NCBI GenBank assembly: GCA_026398835.1
Contig: JAPLSD010000661.1
Span: forward strand, 1-6,678
DNA: 6,678 nucleotides
Source of the DNA: Pseudomonas sp.
Lineage (GTDB): Bacteria > Pseudomonadota > Gammaproteobacteria > Pseudomonadales > Pseudomonadaceae
Direction: 5' to 3'
The notes under the pieces were generated by a model that was not told where the DNA came from, searched no databases, and was given only the letters and a program-made list of their open reading frames with translations. Of the stretch, positions 6,077 to 6,678 are shown one piece after another (the first letter of the stretch is position 1; each line of letters begins with the position of its first letter). The translations under genes and the position numbers were made by a program.

Positions 6077-6678
6077 ATGACCTTTAATCCCGGCAAAAAA
6101 CTCTACATCTCCGACGTCACCCTGCGCGACGGCAGCCATGCGATTCGCCATCAATATTCGCTGCAGAACGTGCAGGACATAGCCCGCGCCCTGGACAAAG
6201 CCAAGGTTGACTCGATCGAAGTCGCCCACGGTGATGGCCTGCAAGGGTCGAGCTTCAACTACGGCTTCGCCGCGCACACCGATCTGGAATGGATCGAGGC
6301 CGCCGCCGATGTCATCAGCCACGCCAAGATCACCACCTTGCTGTTGCCCGGCATCGGCACGGTGCATGACCTGAAAGCGGCCTACAACGCCGGGGCCCGG
6401 GTGGTGCGCATCGCCACTCATTGCACCGAAGCGGATGTGTCGAAACAGCACATCGAGTATGCCCGCGAGCTGGGCATGGACACCGTCGGTTTCCTGATGA
6501 TGAGCCATATGATCCCGGCCGAGCAGTTGGCCGCTCAGGCCAAGCTGATGGAAAGCTACGGCGCTACGTGCGTTTACATGGCCGACTCCGGCGGCGCGAT
6601 GAACATGCAGGATGTTCGCGCGCGCTTCCGTGCGTTCAAGGCGGTGCTCAAGCCTGAAACCGAGACGGGTATGCACGC
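6077..6678 (+). CDS. mhpE: MhpE, 4-hydroxy-2-oxovalerate aldolase (C-terminus cut by window edge)
   Basis: Class II (divalent metal) aldolase splitting 4-hydroxy-2-oxovalerate into pyruvate and acetaldehyde, the latter handed to MhpF. The window holds 200 full codons of about 337. The start ATG 6077 has GAGGTGA at 6065-6071, which includes the last bases of the mhpF stop; the gap is 10 bp. The active-site block TLRDGSHA is at 15-22, giving Arg17, Asp18 and His21 at the same numbers as in the homologue DmpG (Asp18 is a metal ligand). The sequence ends at His200 in ETGMH, which by the same numbering is the first of the two metal-binding histidines. The rest, including the HxH partner and the communication domain that docks to MhpF, is outside. 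Intact as far as visible. Confidence 0.96.
   Translation, partial: MTFNPGKKLYISDVTLRDGSHAIRHQYSLQNVQDIARALDKAKVDSIEVAHGDGLQGSSFNYGFAAHTDLEWIEAAADVISHAKITTLLLPGIGTVHDLKAAYNAGARVVRIATHCTEADVSKQHIEYARELGMDTVGFLMMSHMIPAEQLAAQAKLMESYGATCVYMADSGGAMNMQDVRARFRAFKAVLKPETETGMH

Overview
The window carries almost all of a meta-cleavage operon for 3-(3-hydroxyphenyl)propionate (3HPP) in the gene order mhpR <- / -> mhpA-B-C-D-F-E, the order known from Escherichia coli. The high-GC coding style, strong G/C preference at third codon positions, and A-rich motifs of the Hfq/Crc type near start codons suggest a Pseudomonas-like gammaproteobacterium. That assignment is inference; the gene families and order are read directly from the translations.

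Layout: 1-734 (minus strand) is the IclR-type activator gene mhpR, cut by the left edge just before its C-terminus. The divergent spacer 735-868 holds a perfect 17-bp palindrome (766-782) very like the E. coli MhpR operator, a weak activator-type promoter for the operon, and the mhpA ribosome binding site. The plus-strand operon follows: mhpA (869-2435), mhpB (2437-3390), mhpC (3408-4277), mhpD (4292-5098), mhpF (5131-6066) and mhpE (6077 to the right edge). Gaps between genes are 1 to 32 bp and no terminator is visible between them, so they look like one transcript.

Pathway: MhpA should hydroxylate 3HPP to 2,3-dihydroxyphenylpropionate. MhpB opens the ring between C1 and C2 (extradiol cleavage). 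MhpC hydrolyses the ring-fission product to 2-hydroxypenta-2,4-dienoate and succinate. MhpD hydrates the dienoate to 4-hydroxy-2-oxovalerate. MhpE splits that into pyruvate and acetaldehyde, and MhpF turns acetaldehyde into acetyl-CoA. Key catalytic residues of MhpB, C, D and F, and the visible part of MhpE, are all present.

The striking anomaly is that mhpA is broken. Around 1022-1026 about 31 codons that join the FAD-binding beta-alpha-beta unit to the rest of the enzyme are missing, and the join is out of frame (net loss about 92 bp relative to the E. coli protein). The first enzyme of the pathway should therefore be dead while every downstream gene is intact. A second observation is that four perfect AAnAAnAA motifs sit beside the starts of mhpR, mhpA, mhpC and mhpF, suggesting multi-point catabolite repression by Hfq/Crc. 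I see no mobile element, CRISPR array, RNA gene or wholly unknown system here.
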